A stretch of 64,000 nucleotides of DNA. It comes from Sandaracinaceae bacterium. GTDB taxonomy: Bacteria > Myxococcota_A > Polyangia > Polyangiales > Houyiibacteriaceae. The DNA is taken from positions 62,001-126,000 of the forward strand of contig JADJJE010000051.1 of assembly GCA_016706685.1 (NCBI GenBank). Reading direction: 5' to 3'. The position numbers and the translations under genes were made by a program. The number at the start of each line of letters is the position of its first letter. The first letter of the stretch is position 1. This document shows, piece after piece, positions 8,259-17,270 of the stretch. The notes under the pieces are model-generated. The model did no database searches. It saw only the letters and a list, made by a program, of their open reading frames with translations, and had not been told where the DNA came from.

Positions 8259-9566
8259 ATGCTGACTCGCCGGATGCTGGGTGCGCTGTGCTGGGCCGTT
8301 GCCGTTGGAGGATGCGGGACTCCCGAGCTGCCTCCCGTGGTGGCTTCGGCGCCGGGGATCACCATTCGGTCCAGCGTCCCGATGGATGAGTGCACGGCCT
8401 CGCTCTCGATTGGCTACTACCGCACGTTGAGCGATCTGTTGGGGGTCGATCAGGCGATCGAGGTCGTGAGGGTGGACGACCTCGATGCGTGGTGCCGGGA
8501 CGGCGTCGATGGCTGCGAGTATGGGAGCAGGGCCTACACGGTGCTCGACTTTCATCCGCACGAGATCACCCATGCCGTGTTCGCGAGCGCGGGGCGCTCC
8601 CTGCCGTTCCTCGAGGAGGGGGTCGCGGAGCTCGGCGAGTGCGCGCTGGGGATGCCGGCGTACGTGACGCCGACGAGCCTGCCGCTGACCGAGTCACTCG
8701 TGTTCCGGGACTCGTTCTCCGGGGTGGTGGGGGACGAGCGGACGACCGCGACGCAGTTCGTGTCCTACGCTGTTTCGGAGCTCGGCTGGCGGGGCTTCTT
8801 GGCGCTGTACGACAGCGTGTCTCTCCAGCAGGGCGACGATCAGAACGCCCAGCGGATCGCGGCGGCGATGGGGAGACCTTGGAGTCAGGTGCTCTCGGAC
8901 TTCGAAGCAGTGGGGCGGCTGAGTATGAGCGAGGTGTGCGCGGCACACGCGCAGAGTCTCGGCGTCGGCATGCTCGCTGACGGGGAAGTTCGATGCCTGC
9001 CGCTGTTCACGGGCGACATCGTCTTCGGGGTACGTGGGGCGAGTGAGAGCGCGTCGCCACGCTTGGTTCGTGCCGAGATGTCGAGCCCCGCCCGGCTGTA
9101 CACGCGGTTCGTCCAGATGGCAGCGCCCTTTGATCAGACCATCTGGGACTTGGGAGTGGGGGGGCGAACGCTGGCCTTGGCCACGCTCGGCGCGGGTGCG
9201 ATCGAGAGCGAGATCTGGACCGAGACCGAAGCGTCGGGTGAGGGCGTGTGGGTGTCGGTGGAGGCGGTGCCCACTTGCCCGAGCGCAGCAGAAGACCTCG
9301 CGGACTTCGATCGCATCGGGCTGGCGGTCATCGGCGACGTAGATGCCGCGTCCGTCGTGGTGCACAGCGCGGCGGGTGCCCGCTTGGTGCCGTCGGGTGG
9401 GGAGAACGCCGAACTCGCGATCTGCACCGATTGCGACTTCTCAGAGGGCTGCCTCTCAGCGGTGGGTGGCTACCAGCTCGTGGCGGGGGTGACGTACCAC
9501 GTGGAGCTGCGCCGCGCGGAGCCCATGCTCCCGTCTGCGACCACGACCTTGGGCGTGCTTCGCTAG
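8259..9566 (+). CDS. Lipoprotein with HExxH metallopeptidase-like motif
   Basis: A 435-residue exported protein. The ATG at 8259 is chosen because GGAGG sits 3 nt upstream and the residues after it form a lipoprotein signal (basic start, hydrophobic stretch, then Gly-Gly-Cys at about residue 19). The zinc motif HEITH is at residues 101-105, followed by FLEEGVAE about 13 residues later. This spacing is like peptidase-MA-type gluzincins, in which a downstream Glu completes the zinc site. The C-terminal half is Cys-containing and beta-rich without a domain I recognise. An envelope-anchored protease is likely, but substrate and activity are inference. It stands alone, divergent from tamB, with the DUF1285 gene 49 nt downstream. 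Confidence 0.6.
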   Translation: MLTRRMLGALCWAVAVGGCGTPELPPVVASAPGITIRSSVPMDECTASLSIGYYRTLSDLLGVDQAIEVVRVDDLDAWCRDGVDGCEYGSRAYTVLDFHPHEITHAVFASAGRSLPFLEEGVAELGECALGMPAYVTPTSLPLTESLVFRDSFSGVVGDERTTATQFVSYAVSELGWRGFLALYDSVSLQQGDDQNAQRIAAAMGRPWSQVLSDFEAVGRLSMSEVCAAHAQSLGVGMLADGEVRCLPLFTGDIVFGVRGASESASPRLVRAEMSSPARLYTRFVQMAAPFDQTIWDLGVGGRTLALATLGAGAIESEIWTETEASGEGVWVSVEAVPTCPSAAEDLADFDRIGLAVIGDVDAASVVVHSAAGARLVPSGGENAELAICTDCDFSEGCLSAVGGYQLVAGVTYHVELRRAEPMLPSATTTLGVLR

Positions 9567-9615
9567 GTTTCGCCCCGCGGCGGCGTTCGTGGCGTGGGCG
9601 CGCTAGGGTTTGGGG

Positions 9616-10116
9616 ATGGACCTCGACAATCTGCTCACGGGTGATGCTCCTCAAGGTAGGACGCGGGAGACGGACATTCGCAGGGATGCGGGGCGGCGGT
9701 GGTGGAAGGGGGAGGAGCGGATCGATCATCCGAACTTGGTGCGGAGCTTCGATGGGTGGATCGACCGGGCGGAGGATGGTCGGTTTTGTCTGCGCAACGA
9801 CATCAACTGGGCGTACATCGGGCTCGAGGGGCCGGCGTATTTCGTGGAGAGTGTGCGGGTGCATGCGGCGGGGGTGACGCTGATGTTGAGTGGGGCGCGG
9901 GAGGAGGAGCTGGTGGCGGGGACGCTGCGGCAGGACGAGCACGGGGCGCTTTGGTGTGACGTGCGGGAGGGGCGCTGTCCGGCGCGGTTCGAGAACCACG
10001 CGTCGAGCGCGCTGGCGGCGCTGTTGGACGAGGACGAGGCGGGCGTGCTGCTGCGGGTGGGGGGGCGGGTGTGCCGGCCGCCGCTGGTCGCGGATGGCGC
10101 CGCGCCGCTTCCGTGA
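9616..10116 (+). CDS. DUF1285 family protein
   Basis: A 166-residue cytoplasmic protein. The pattern of a GRRWWKGEERI opening, NLVRSFDGWI, DGRFCLRNDINWAYIGLEG and a later AYFVESV matches the two small beta domains of DUF1285 proteins. That family has known folds but no established function. The start is the ATG at 9616: TAGGGT at 9604-9609 looks like a -10 element only 6 nt before it, with no proper Shine-Dalgarno spacing, so the message may be leaderless. The thioredoxin-like gene follows 15 nt downstream on the same strand. Confidence 0.65.
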   Translation: MDLDNLLTGDAPQGRTRETDIRRDAGRRWWKGEERIDHPNLVRSFDGWIDRAEDGRFCLRNDINWAYIGLEGPAYFVESVRVHAAGVTLMLSGAREEELVAGTLRQDEHGALWCDVREGRCPARFENHASSALAALLDEDEAGVLLRVGGRVCRPPLVADGAAPLP

Positions 10117-10131
10117 TAGTGGACTGCCGCT

Positions 10132-10740
10132 ATGAAGAGGCGTGAGCAGCTCGCAGCGTTGATGGCGTTCTTGGTCGGTGCGCCGCTGGTGGCGGTGTTC
10201 GCCAGCGCGTTCATGGATGGCGAGACCCGGCGTGGCGAGACGGTGTTCCGCTCCGTGCTGGGCAACGACCGCTTCGAGGCGCTGATGGCCGGCGAGGGTG
10301 GCTTCCCCCACTACCTGGGCAGCAACCGCCTCGCGCCGGACTTCGAGCTCACCGACCGGCACGGGCAGCCGTGGCGGCTCGCGGACCACCGCGGCAAGGT
10401 GGTGGTGCTGAACTTCTGGAGCATCACCTGCCCGCCGTGCCTCGAAGAGCTGCCCAGCCTCGAGCACCTGGGGCACCTGGCGCAGCAGTGGGGTGATGTG
10501 GAGGTCGTGGCGGTCAGCGCCGATGAAGGCTGGTCGGCCGTCACCAGCGTGGTGCCCGAGGACACGCGCCTCACGCACGTCTTCGACCCCACGCGCGAGG
10601 TCATCTCCGGGCAGTTCGGCACGCGCCTGTTCCCGGAGACGTGGATCATCGACCGCGAGGGCCGCGTGCGCTTCCGCTACGACGGGGCGCTCGACTGGGG
10701 CAACCCCATCGTGGTGGAGCTGGTCGAAGCGTACCGCTGA
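10132..10740 (+). CDS. TlpA/ResA-type membrane-anchored thioredoxin
   Basis: A 202-residue protein with an N-terminal membrane anchor (about residues 8-27) and a periplasmic thioredoxin-like domain. The redox centre CPPC is at residues 100-103 after LNFWSIT, and the cis-proline loop FPET is at about 167-170. Both are diagnostic of the TlpA/ResA/CcmG group, which reduce periplasmic disulfides, often for cytochrome c maturation. No cytochrome c genes are nearby, so the substrate is unknown. Spacing suggests co-transcription with the DUF1285 gene. Confidence 0.85.
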   Translation: MKRREQLAALMAFLVGAPLVAVFASAFMDGETRRGETVFRSVLGNDRFEALMAGEGGFPHYLGSNRLAPDFELTDRHGQPWRLADHRGKVVVLNFWSITCPPCLEELPSLEHLGHLAQQWGDVEVVAVSADEGWSAVTSVVPEDTRLTHVFDPTREVISGQFGTRLFPETWIIDREGRVRFRYDGALDWGNPIVVELVEAYR

Positions 10741-10763
10741 GCGGGCTCGGGCCCGGAGGGCCC

Positions 10764-11873
10764 TCAGGGAGCGGGCGCGACCGCCGGGCCCACCGCGGGC
10801 TGGGGGTGGTAGGTCGAGCCGTCGTCCAGCGCCGTGTAGCTGTCGCGGCGCGCGGCGTGCTGCTCGAAGATGGTGCTGCACGCCTCGATGAAGCGGCGGG
10901 ACTCCTCGTCGGCGGGGGACCAACGCAGCACCGCGTCCGTGCTCTCGACCGTGAACGCCAGCGCCTGGGCGGCTTCGCCGATGGCGGCGGCCTCGCGCAT
11001 CAGCTCGGGGACGAGCTGCACTCGCGTGCTCTCGGACAGGTCACGAACCTCGGCCGCGGCGGCTTCCGTGATGGTGTGCACGCGGCCCACAATTTCGAGC
11101 CCCGCGCTGCCCTGCGTGACGCTCAGCGCGGCCCAGCGAAGGTCGCCGTGGATGGCGCGCATCTCGCGCTCGCGCTGCAGCTCGCGGCGGAGCTCACCCT
11201 GCGGCACGCCCAGCATGGCGAAGTACGAGTGGTAGGCGCCCACGGAGTGGACCGCGTTCAGCAGCGGCTGCGTCTGCGGCGCGGGGTCTTCGAGTCCGTC
11301 GATGCGATCCAGCACCGCCTCCACGGAGTCGCGCTCGGCGAGGATCAGGTAGCGACCGCTTGCCACCACGCCCACGTTCTCGCCACGCCGATGGATGACG
11401 TGCTGGCGACGCGTCCCCTGAATTTCGGCGCGCACCACCCCGAGGTCGCGGTCCGTGAAGCTCCCTTGGGCCACCATCACGAAGCCGCCGCTGCCGCTGA
11501 CACCGATGGCCACCACCTGCGTGCGGGCCACGGCCTCGAGCACCTCCTCGACATGCTCACGCGGGAACTCGGCGCGCATGAAGAAGCCGAACGCGCGCTC
11601 CACCAAGGGGCCAAACGTGCTCTGACGAATGGCGGCCAGGTCGGCGCGCATCAGGAACACGACGTCTCCACCGACGAGGGTCAGCGGGTCGCCGGCCAAC
11701 CCTGCCGGGCCGCTCTCGCCGCTACCGCGACAGCCCGTGCTGGGCGTGACGCTCACCGCGTCGGCGGGGGTGGGACACGTGCCGGCGCAGGCAGGCGTCA
11801 CGAGGGCGACGGCGAGCGCGAGCACGAGGCTCGGGGCGAGGCGGCCGAGAGGGCGTGGGGTGAGCGCTGGCAT
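10764..11873 (-). CDS. Putative exported lipoprotein, distant relative of the 36-38 kb pair
   Basis: A 369-residue protein starting with an export signal that ends TPAC|AG, a weak lipobox. I place the start at the ATG at 11873. The -10-like TATACC (minus strand, 11885-11880) lies exactly 6 nt upstream, and the GGAGGG that abuts the ATG is too close to act as a ribosome site, so the transcript may be leaderless. No enzyme motif is visible. The order of segments (a DVVFLMRADL opening, then ARTQVVAIGV, then FVMVAQGSF, then VLDRIDGL) parallels the two lipoproteins at 36150 and 37170, suggesting a diverged third member. It converges with the thioredoxin gene. Confidence 0.55.
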   Translation of the reverse strand: MPALTPRPLGRLAPSLVLALAVALVTPACAGTCPTPADAVSVTPSTGCRGSGESGPAGLAGDPLTLVGGDVVFLMRADLAAIRQSTFGPLVERAFGFFMRAEFPREHVEEVLEAVARTQVVAIGVSGSGGFVMVAQGSFTDRDLGVVRAEIQGTRRQHVIHRRGENVGVVASGRYLILAERDSVEAVLDRIDGLEDPAPQTQPLLNAVHSVGAYHSYFAMLGVPQGELRRELQREREMRAIHGDLRWAALSVTQGSAGLEIVGRVHTITEAAAAEVRDLSESTRVQLVPELMREAAAIGEAAQALAFTVESTDAVLRWSPADEESRRFIEACSTIFEQHAARRDSYTALDDGSTYHPQPAVGPAVAPAP

Positions 11874-11879
11874 CCCTCC

Positions 11880-11885
11880 GGTATA
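11880..11885 (-). promoter_or_regulatory. Predicted -10 element, TATACC
   Basis: TATACC on the minus strand, 6 nt before the ATG of the lipoprotein at 10764-11873. This spacing would put the transcript start at or next to the A of the start codon. No consensus -35 is evident. Confidence 0.4.
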
Positions 11886-11928
11886 CCGCAAGCGCGCCTC
11901 CGGGTGTTCGGCGTGGTACAGAGGCGCC

Positions 11929-12858
11929 ATGGCCCTCTCGCTCCAACACCGCATCTTGCTGGCCGGGCTCCGGACCGTGTTCTTGCCTCTCGCCGACCGC
12001 CTGCACTCGGTGGCCTCCCAGAGGAAGATGGTCGACCGCATCGCGCGTGTCGTCCGCATGCCCAGGGGCTTTGCGCTCAGCGAAGCCACCTTGGGTGGCC
12101 GCCCGGCGCGGCACATCAAGCCCGAGGTGGGCCACGCCGACGGACACGTGCTGTACCTGCACGGCGGCGCCTATGTGGCGGGAGGGCTCACCAGCCACAC
12201 ACCCATCGCCGCGCTGGTGGCGCAGGCCGCAGGCACCGAGGCGTGGCTGCTGGATTACCGCTTGGCGCCCGAGCACCCCTACCCGGCCGCGCGCGAAGAC
12301 GCTCTCACGGCCTACAAGGAAATGCTGGACTGGGGCATCGAGCCCTCGCAGATCATCATTGCGGGGGACTCGGCGGGCGGCGGGCTCACGCTGTCCACGG
12401 CGCTCGGCATCCGCGACGCGGGCTGGCCCATGCCGGCCGCGCTGGTGCTGCTGTCGCCCTGGACGGACATGTCGCTGTCGTCGCCCAGCTTTCAGCACAA
12501 CAAGAAGCGCGAGGCCATGCTGACCAAGGGCTTCCTGTCGCGCGCGGCGGGGCACTACTGCAACGAGACCAACCGCGGGCGGCCCGTGCGGCGGCAGGAC
12601 TCGGGGGTCTCGCCCATCTTCGCGGACCTGGCGGGCCTGCCACCCATCCTGGCGCACGTGGGCGGCGACGAGATCCTGCTGGACGACGCTCGCCTCGTGG
12701 TGGAGCGCGCCGACGCGGCCGGCGGTGAGGCCACGCTGCACGTGTTCGACGAGCTGTGGCACGTCTTTCAAGCCAGCTCCGGAATGATCCCCGAGGCCGA
12801 CGAGTCGCTGCGCGAGATTGGCGCCTTCTGCCGCGCTCAGCTGGCGCGGCGGTCGTAG
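11929..12858 (+). CDS. Alpha/beta hydrolase of the hormone-sensitive lipase family
   Basis: A 309-residue esterase/lipase-type enzyme. The oxyanion HGG is at residues 78-80 (YLHGGAY). The nucleophile elbow GDSAG places Ser at 148. The acid is Asp247 in GGDEILLDD and the base is His278 in ELWHVFQ, so the HSL-family catalytic set is complete. Such enzymes cleave short to medium acyl esters, and some act on polymers or macrolides. There is no signal peptide, so it is probably cytoplasmic. The ATG at 11929 is the first that gives a normal N-terminus. Its last 22 bases overlap the end of the convergent TetR gene, which may relate to its control, though that is only positional. Confidence 0.9.
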   Translation: MALSLQHRILLAGLRTVFLPLADRLHSVASQRKMVDRIARVVRMPRGFALSEATLGGRPARHIKPEVGHADGHVLYLHGGAYVAGGLTSHTPIAALVAQAAGTEAWLLDYRLAPEHPYPAAREDALTAYKEMLDWGIEPSQIIIAGDSAGGGLTLSTALGIRDAGWPMPAALVLLSPWTDMSLSSPSFQHNKKREAMLTKGFLSRAAGHYCNETNRGRPVRRQDSGVSPIFADLAGLPPILAHVGGDEILLDDARLVVERADAAGGEATLHVFDELWHVFQASSGMIPEADESLREIGAFCRAQLARRS

Positions 12859-13481
12859 AGCTCGCGCAGCACGCGTGTGGCCCACGTGATGCGGGCCGCC
12901 TCGATCTCGGGGTTGGGCTTCACCGTGACGGTGAGCGCCTCGGAGTCGAACATGTGCATGATGGACAGCACGATGGTGACGGTCTCGAGCGTCTGCTCGC
13001 GCGTGCCCGGGAGCCCCAGCTCCACCATGCGGATGATGGCGGCCTCGAAGCGCCCCACGGCGGCACCCACGGCCTCGGCCAAGTCGGGGTGGATGCGCGC
13101 GGCGGCCACCACCTCGCGCCATGCGGCGTGCGTGGCGGAGCGGCTCACGTCGCGCAGCACGCGCACGAAGTCGTCCAGGCGGTCCAGGGTCCACGCGGCC
13201 TCGGTGATGCCGGCGGCGCGGATGAAGGACTCGATGTTGCGCGTGCCGATGGCGTCCACCACGTGCACCAAGAGCTCGAGGCGCGTCTCGAAGTGGCGGA
13301 AGAGCGCGCCCTGCGACACGCCCGCGCGGTCGCAGATGGCCTTCACCGAAGCGCCCGCGTACCCGGACTCGGCCAGCACCGCGATGCTGGCGTCCACCAG
13401 GCGCTCGATGGTGGCGGCGCGGCGCTCGGCCTGGGTGCGCCGGCTCTGGGCGGGCTCTTCTTGCGGGGTGGCGCCGCTCAT
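12837..13481 (-). CDS. TetR-family transcriptional regulator
   Basis: A 214-residue regulator. The N-terminal helix-turn-helix spans about residues 40-65 (ASVKAICDRAGVSQGALFRHF in outline), preceded by the usual basic segment, and the C-terminal half is helical and ligand-binding in type. Its ATG overlaps the stop of the amidohydrolase gene (ATGA), so the two are made together. The strong palindrome in the promoter of that operon (15319-15346) is the obvious binding site, which predicts autoregulated repression of the amidohydrolase. The ligand is unknown; an N-acyl-amino acid or a related amide is a reasonable guess from the partner gene. Confidence 0.9.
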   Translation of the reverse strand: MSGATPQEEPAQSRRTQAERRAATIERLVDASIAVLAESGYAGASVKAICDRAGVSQGALFRHFETRLELLVHVVDAIGTRNIESFIRAAGITEAAWTLDRLDDFVRVLRDVSRSATHAAWREVVAAARIHPDLAEAVGAAVGRFEAAIIRMVELGLPGTREQTLETVTIVLSIMHMFDSEALTVTVKPNPEIEAARITWATRVLRELYDRRAS

Positions 13482-15316
13482 GACGCGGCGCGCGCCTCGG
13501 CCGGCGTGGTGACCAGCTCGCCGCTCTCGCGCGCGTTCATGCCCTCGGTGCCGTGCTCGCGCGCGCTCACCCGCTCGCCGCGGCGCAGGAAGCGGCCGAA
13601 GCCGCGCGCCGTGCCGAAGCCCTCGGTGAAGCCCGCCGCCGTGTAAGCCAGTTGGCCGCCGATGACGGTGGCGCTGACCGCCTCGTCGTTGCGGCGCACC
13701 ATGCGCTGCACGCCCCCGAACACCTCGATGGGCGCCTCGTGGTATGCCGCCACGTCGTCATTGAGGCCGGCCGGGTTCACCACCACCACGTCGGCGCGGT
13801 CACCCACGCGCAGGTGTCCGGCGTCCACGCCCAGCCAGTCGGCGATCTCGCCGGTCACGCGATGCACCGCGCGCTCGAGGCTCATGATGGGCTTCCCCGC
13901 CTCGGCCGCGCGCTTCACGCTGCGCAGGAAGTAGAGCGGGAAGTTGTAGAACGCCATGTTGCGGATGTGCGCGCCCGAGTCGGCGAAGCCCACTTGCACG
14001 GTGGGGTGCGCCACGATCTGGTCGAGCGTCTCGTCGCGGTGGTTGGCGATGGTGGTGCGCCAGCGCAGCGCCGTGCCGTGCGCCATGACGAGGTCCAAGA
14101 ACGTGTCCACCGGGTGCTCGCCGCGCTCGTCGGCCACCTCGCCGAAGCTGCGGCCCGCCAGGCTCGCGTCCGGCGCCGACACGATGTGCGCGTCGTGCAG
14201 GTCGCGGTGCCACACGCGCGGACCGAAGCGCTTGTCGTACTCCTTGCGGAAGCGGCGCCGGTAGGCCGGGTCGGCGAAGAGCTGGTTGCGCTGCACCTGC
14301 TCGGTGAGGTGCAGGGCCTCTTCGCCCGCGCCGAATTCCTCGAACACCACCAGGTCGATGCCGTCGGCGTAGACCTCGAAGGGCATGGGCACGCTCTGCC
14401 AGCGCACGTCGGCGTTCAGGAAGCGGTTGAACGCGCTGGTGCCCGCCATGACGGCCGACGCCAGCATGGGGTTCGACTTGGTGTCGGCCACGGTGATGAG
14501 CGTGGTCTTGAGCGGCGCGCGCGCCCCGAAGCCAGCGCTGTCCCAGAGATAGAGCAGCGCGTTGTACTTGGTGGTGATGTTGGGCGCGGACTGCAAGATG
14601 GCGCCACGCTCACGCAGGATGCGGTGGAAGCGGCGGTACTCGGCCCACGACGCGAAGGTGGACGGCAGCGGACGCGAGCGCACCCGGTCGCCGCCGATCT
14701 TGTCCCACGGGTTGGTCATGCACGAGAGCCCCAGGAAGCCCCGGTCGATGGCGTCGTTGAGCGCGGCCTCCATGCGCGCCTGCTCGTCCTTGGTGGGCTT
14801 GCGCTTGCTGTCCGTGGCGGCCTCGAGCCCCATCACGGACACGCGCAGGTCCGAGTGCCCGATGAACGACATGACGTTGGGACCGAGCGGCAGCGCGTCC
14901 ACATGCTGCTGGTAGCCCTTCGCGTCGCTCCAGGTCTTGTGCGTCTCGAGTGCATCCAGCACGTACTCGCGTGGCAGCGCCTCCACGCGCGAGAAGATGT
15001 CCGCGCAGTCTTCGGGGGTGGCGTAGATGGTGCTCAGCGAGCACGAGCCGATGCACACCGTGGTCACGCCGTGGCGCACCGACTCGGGCAGGCCCGGCGC
15101 CAGCAGCAGCTCGGCGTCGTAGTGCGTGTGCGCGTCCAGGAAGCCGGGCATCACCCACTGGCCTGTGGCGTCCACGACGTGGTCGGCGAGCGCCGGGTCG
15201 ATGGTGGCCTCGATGGCGGCGATCTGACCATTGCGGATGCCCACGTCGGCGATCTTCCCGGGGGCGCCCGTGCCGTCGAAGACCGTGCCGGACTGGATGA
15301 GGATGTCGTAGCGCAT
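13478..15316 (-). CDS. Amidohydrolase of the N-acyl-D-amino-acid deacylase type
   Basis: A 612-residue metal-dependent amidohydrolase. The first 60 residues form the small beta domain, then GFLDAHTHYD (HTH at 63-65) gives two metal-ligating histidines, followed by GVTTVCIGSCSLS with the Cys typical of the D-aminoacylase subgroup. FADSGAHIR near the C-terminal third supplies the catalytic Asp. These enzymes remove the acyl group from N-acyl-D-amino acids; longer members like this one also act on other amides or remain uncharacterised. The ATG at 15316 matches the family start (MRYDILIQ). No Shine-Dalgarno is present: the -10 lies 6 nt upstream, so it is predicted leaderless. It is first in an operon with its TetR regulator. 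Confidence 0.85.
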   Translation of the reverse strand: MRYDILIQSGTVFDGTGAPGKIADVGIRNGQIAAIEATIDPALADHVVDATGQWVMPGFLDAHTHYDAELLLAPGLPESVRHGVTTVCIGSCSLSTIYATPEDCADIFSRVEALPREYVLDALETHKTWSDAKGYQQHVDALPLGPNVMSFIGHSDLRVSVMGLEAATDSKRKPTKDEQARMEAALNDAIDRGFLGLSCMTNPWDKIGGDRVRSRPLPSTFASWAEYRRFHRILRERGAILQSAPNITTKYNALLYLWDSAGFGARAPLKTTLITVADTKSNPMLASAVMAGTSAFNRFLNADVRWQSVPMPFEVYADGIDLVVFEEFGAGEEALHLTEQVQRNQLFADPAYRRRFRKEYDKRFGPRVWHRDLHDAHIVSAPDASLAGRSFGEVADERGEHPVDTFLDLVMAHGTALRWRTTIANHRDETLDQIVAHPTVQVGFADSGAHIRNMAFYNFPLYFLRSVKRAAEAGKPIMSLERAVHRVTGEIADWLGVDAGHLRVGDRADVVVVNPAGLNDDVAAYHEAPIEVFGGVQRMVRRNDEAVSATVIGGQLAYTAAGFTEGFGTARGFGRFLRRGERVSAREHGTEGMNARESGELVTTPAEARAAS

Positions 15317-15352
15317 GGAAGATAGATAGCGTTCACTCTCTATCTTTGTCAA
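15317..15352 (-). promoter_or_regulatory. Promoter and TetR operator of the amidohydrolase-TetR operon
   Basis: Reading toward the gene: TTGACA (15352-15347) is a perfect -35, an 18-bp spacer follows, then TATCTA as the -10, then 6 nt to the ATG. Positions 15319-15346 form a near-palindrome with half-sites AAGATAGA and TCTATCTT plus further matching bases inside (about 11 of 13 positions per arm). The operator therefore fills the spacer and -10, so a bound dimer would exclude RNA polymerase. The TetR protein encoded second in the same operon is the likely ligand. Confidence 0.75.
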
Positions 15353-15372
15353 GCACGTCTCCGCAAGGCCCA

Positions 15373-15675
15373 CTACGACGGCCGACGGGCCATCCAATAA
15401 CCAGGACGCCGCTTGGCGTGAGCGACCGCCCAGACGACCACCCGATCGACCTCGATCTCGAAGAAAACCACGTAGGGGAAGCGCTGGAGCAGCGCCCGTC
15501 GCCAAGGCTGTTTCCACACGGAGTACAGCTCTGGGTTGTCTCCGATATCGAGGAGCACACGACCGACGGCGGCGACGTACTCCAGGCCGAGTCCAGGACG
15601 TTGCTCCTCGTACCAGAGCGCCGCTTCCTCGACCTCGATGTCCGCGTCGTCGTGGATGACGACGGGCAGACTCAC
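15373..15675 (-). CDS. RelE/ParE-superfamily toxin
   Basis: A 100-residue protein of the RelE/ParE fold: an N-terminal helix pair (EEAALWYEEQRPGLGLEY), a core with GDNPELYSVWKQPWRRALLQRFPYVVFF, and a closing strand EVDRVVVWAVAHAKRRPGYW. Such toxins either cleave mRNA in the ribosome (RelE) or poison gyrase (ParE); the sequence alone does not decide which. The GTG start at 15675 overlaps the stop of the antitoxin gene (GTGA). This coupling and order, antitoxin first, are normal for type II modules. Longer upstream starts would lie inside the antitoxin gene in another frame and are rejected. Confidence 0.85.
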   Translation of the reverse strand: MSLPVVIHDDADIEVEEAALWYEEQRPGLGLEYVAAVGRVLLDIGDNPELYSVWKQPWRRALLQRFPYVVFFEIEVDRVVVWAVAHAKRRPGYWMARRPS

Positions 15676-15899
15676 GTCTTGCTCAGCCTCAACAAGATGC
15701 GCGTCCGCACTTCGCTCCACGGCTTGGTGTTCTCGGCGCCACCAGTCCGGCGACGGTCGAGTTCCTCCAGCCAAGCCCGCTCCCACTCGGGGTCGCTGTG
15801 TCCTTCCACGCTGTTGATCAACTCGGTAGCGAGCGCGAGCCGGTCCTCCTCGGGAAGGTCGAGGGCACGGGCGACGAGGTCACGGGCGGTCCGGCTCAT
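15672..15899 (-). CDS. Antitoxin of the 'addiction module component' family
   Basis: A 75-residue acidic protein. Its opening helix (ARALDLPEEDRLALATELINSV) and the later DPEWERAWLEELDRR match short antitoxins that accompany RelE/ParE toxins (PF09720-type). It would bind and neutralise the toxin encoded just downstream. TAGGAT on the minus strand (15911-15906) is 6 nt before the ATG and looks like a -10. The module may help hold this segment in the genome, but there are no flanking signs of mobility. Confidence 0.8.
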   Translation of the reverse strand: MSRTARDLVARALDLPEEDRLALATELINSVEGHSDPEWERAWLEELDRRRTGGAENTKPWSEVRTRILLRLSKT

Positions 15900-16052
15900 G
15901 CCTTCATCCTAACTGGTAGACGGCTTCGAGTCAGCAGTAGCTCCCCTTCGAACACGCGGGTTGAACCGTGACCTCCCCTCGGTCGAGTCATGGAACCGCA
16001 CGACCGCAGGGTTGAGTGCGCGTTGCCTCCGCCGTTCGTCTACCCTGCTCCC

Positions 16053-16505
16053 ATGCGCACCGGCTTTCGGATCCTGCTGTGTTCCACGTTGCTCGGGTGC
16101 GGTGCCGGGGCGTCGCCCTCTGCCGAGGCCGCGCCAGCTGCCGAAGGTGCGGAGCAGGCCGTTCCCCCGGAGGCCGACGAGACGCTCGCTGCTACGGAGG
16201 CGCCGCCCGAGCCTGAGCCTGCGCAGGGAACCAGCACGCCAACCCCGGCGCCTCGGCGGCTGGTGGCCATCCGCGGCCGAGCGCGCGTGGAGCTCGAAGA
16301 AGGCGGCGGCATCCTGGTCGACTCGAACGCGCCGCCGCCTCCGCCGGGTTCGACCCCGCCGCGTCACCCCACGCTGCACGGCAGCTGTGGTGGCGACCCG
16401 CTGGCCTGCTCGGAGGCGGGCACCGTGGTGCGCCGTGCGACGACGCTCGACGAGGTGCGCGCGGGGCTCGAGCCCCTGGGCTTCACGGTGACCATCGCTC
16501 CCTGA
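16053..16505 (+). CDS. Small proline-rich lipoprotein
   Basis: A 150-residue predicted lipoprotein. The signal ends LLGC, placing the acylated Cys at residue 16. An Ala/Glu/Pro-rich spacer of about 50 residues follows, then a short region with two Cys (SCGGDPLAC) and a compact C-terminus. I recognise no domain. TACCCT at 16041-16046 is 6 nt before the ATG, consistent with a leaderless message; there is no Shine-Dalgarno sequence. Function unknown. Confidence 0.6.
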   Translation: MRTGFRILLCSTLLGCGAGASPSAEAAPAAEGAEQAVPPEADETLAATEAPPEPEPAQGTSTPTPAPRRLVAIRGRARVELEEGGGILVDSNAPPPPPGSTPPRHPTLHGSCGGDPLACSEAGTVVRRATTLDEVRAGLEPLGFTVTIAP

Positions 16506-16514
16506 GCGCCGCGG

Positions 16515-17262
<748 letters not shown>

Positions 17263-17270
<8 letters not shown>

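Noticed and set aside
10741..10775. Intrinsic terminator after the thioredoxin gene
   Set aside because: A GC-rich stem can be drawn, but there is no T-tract on either strand.
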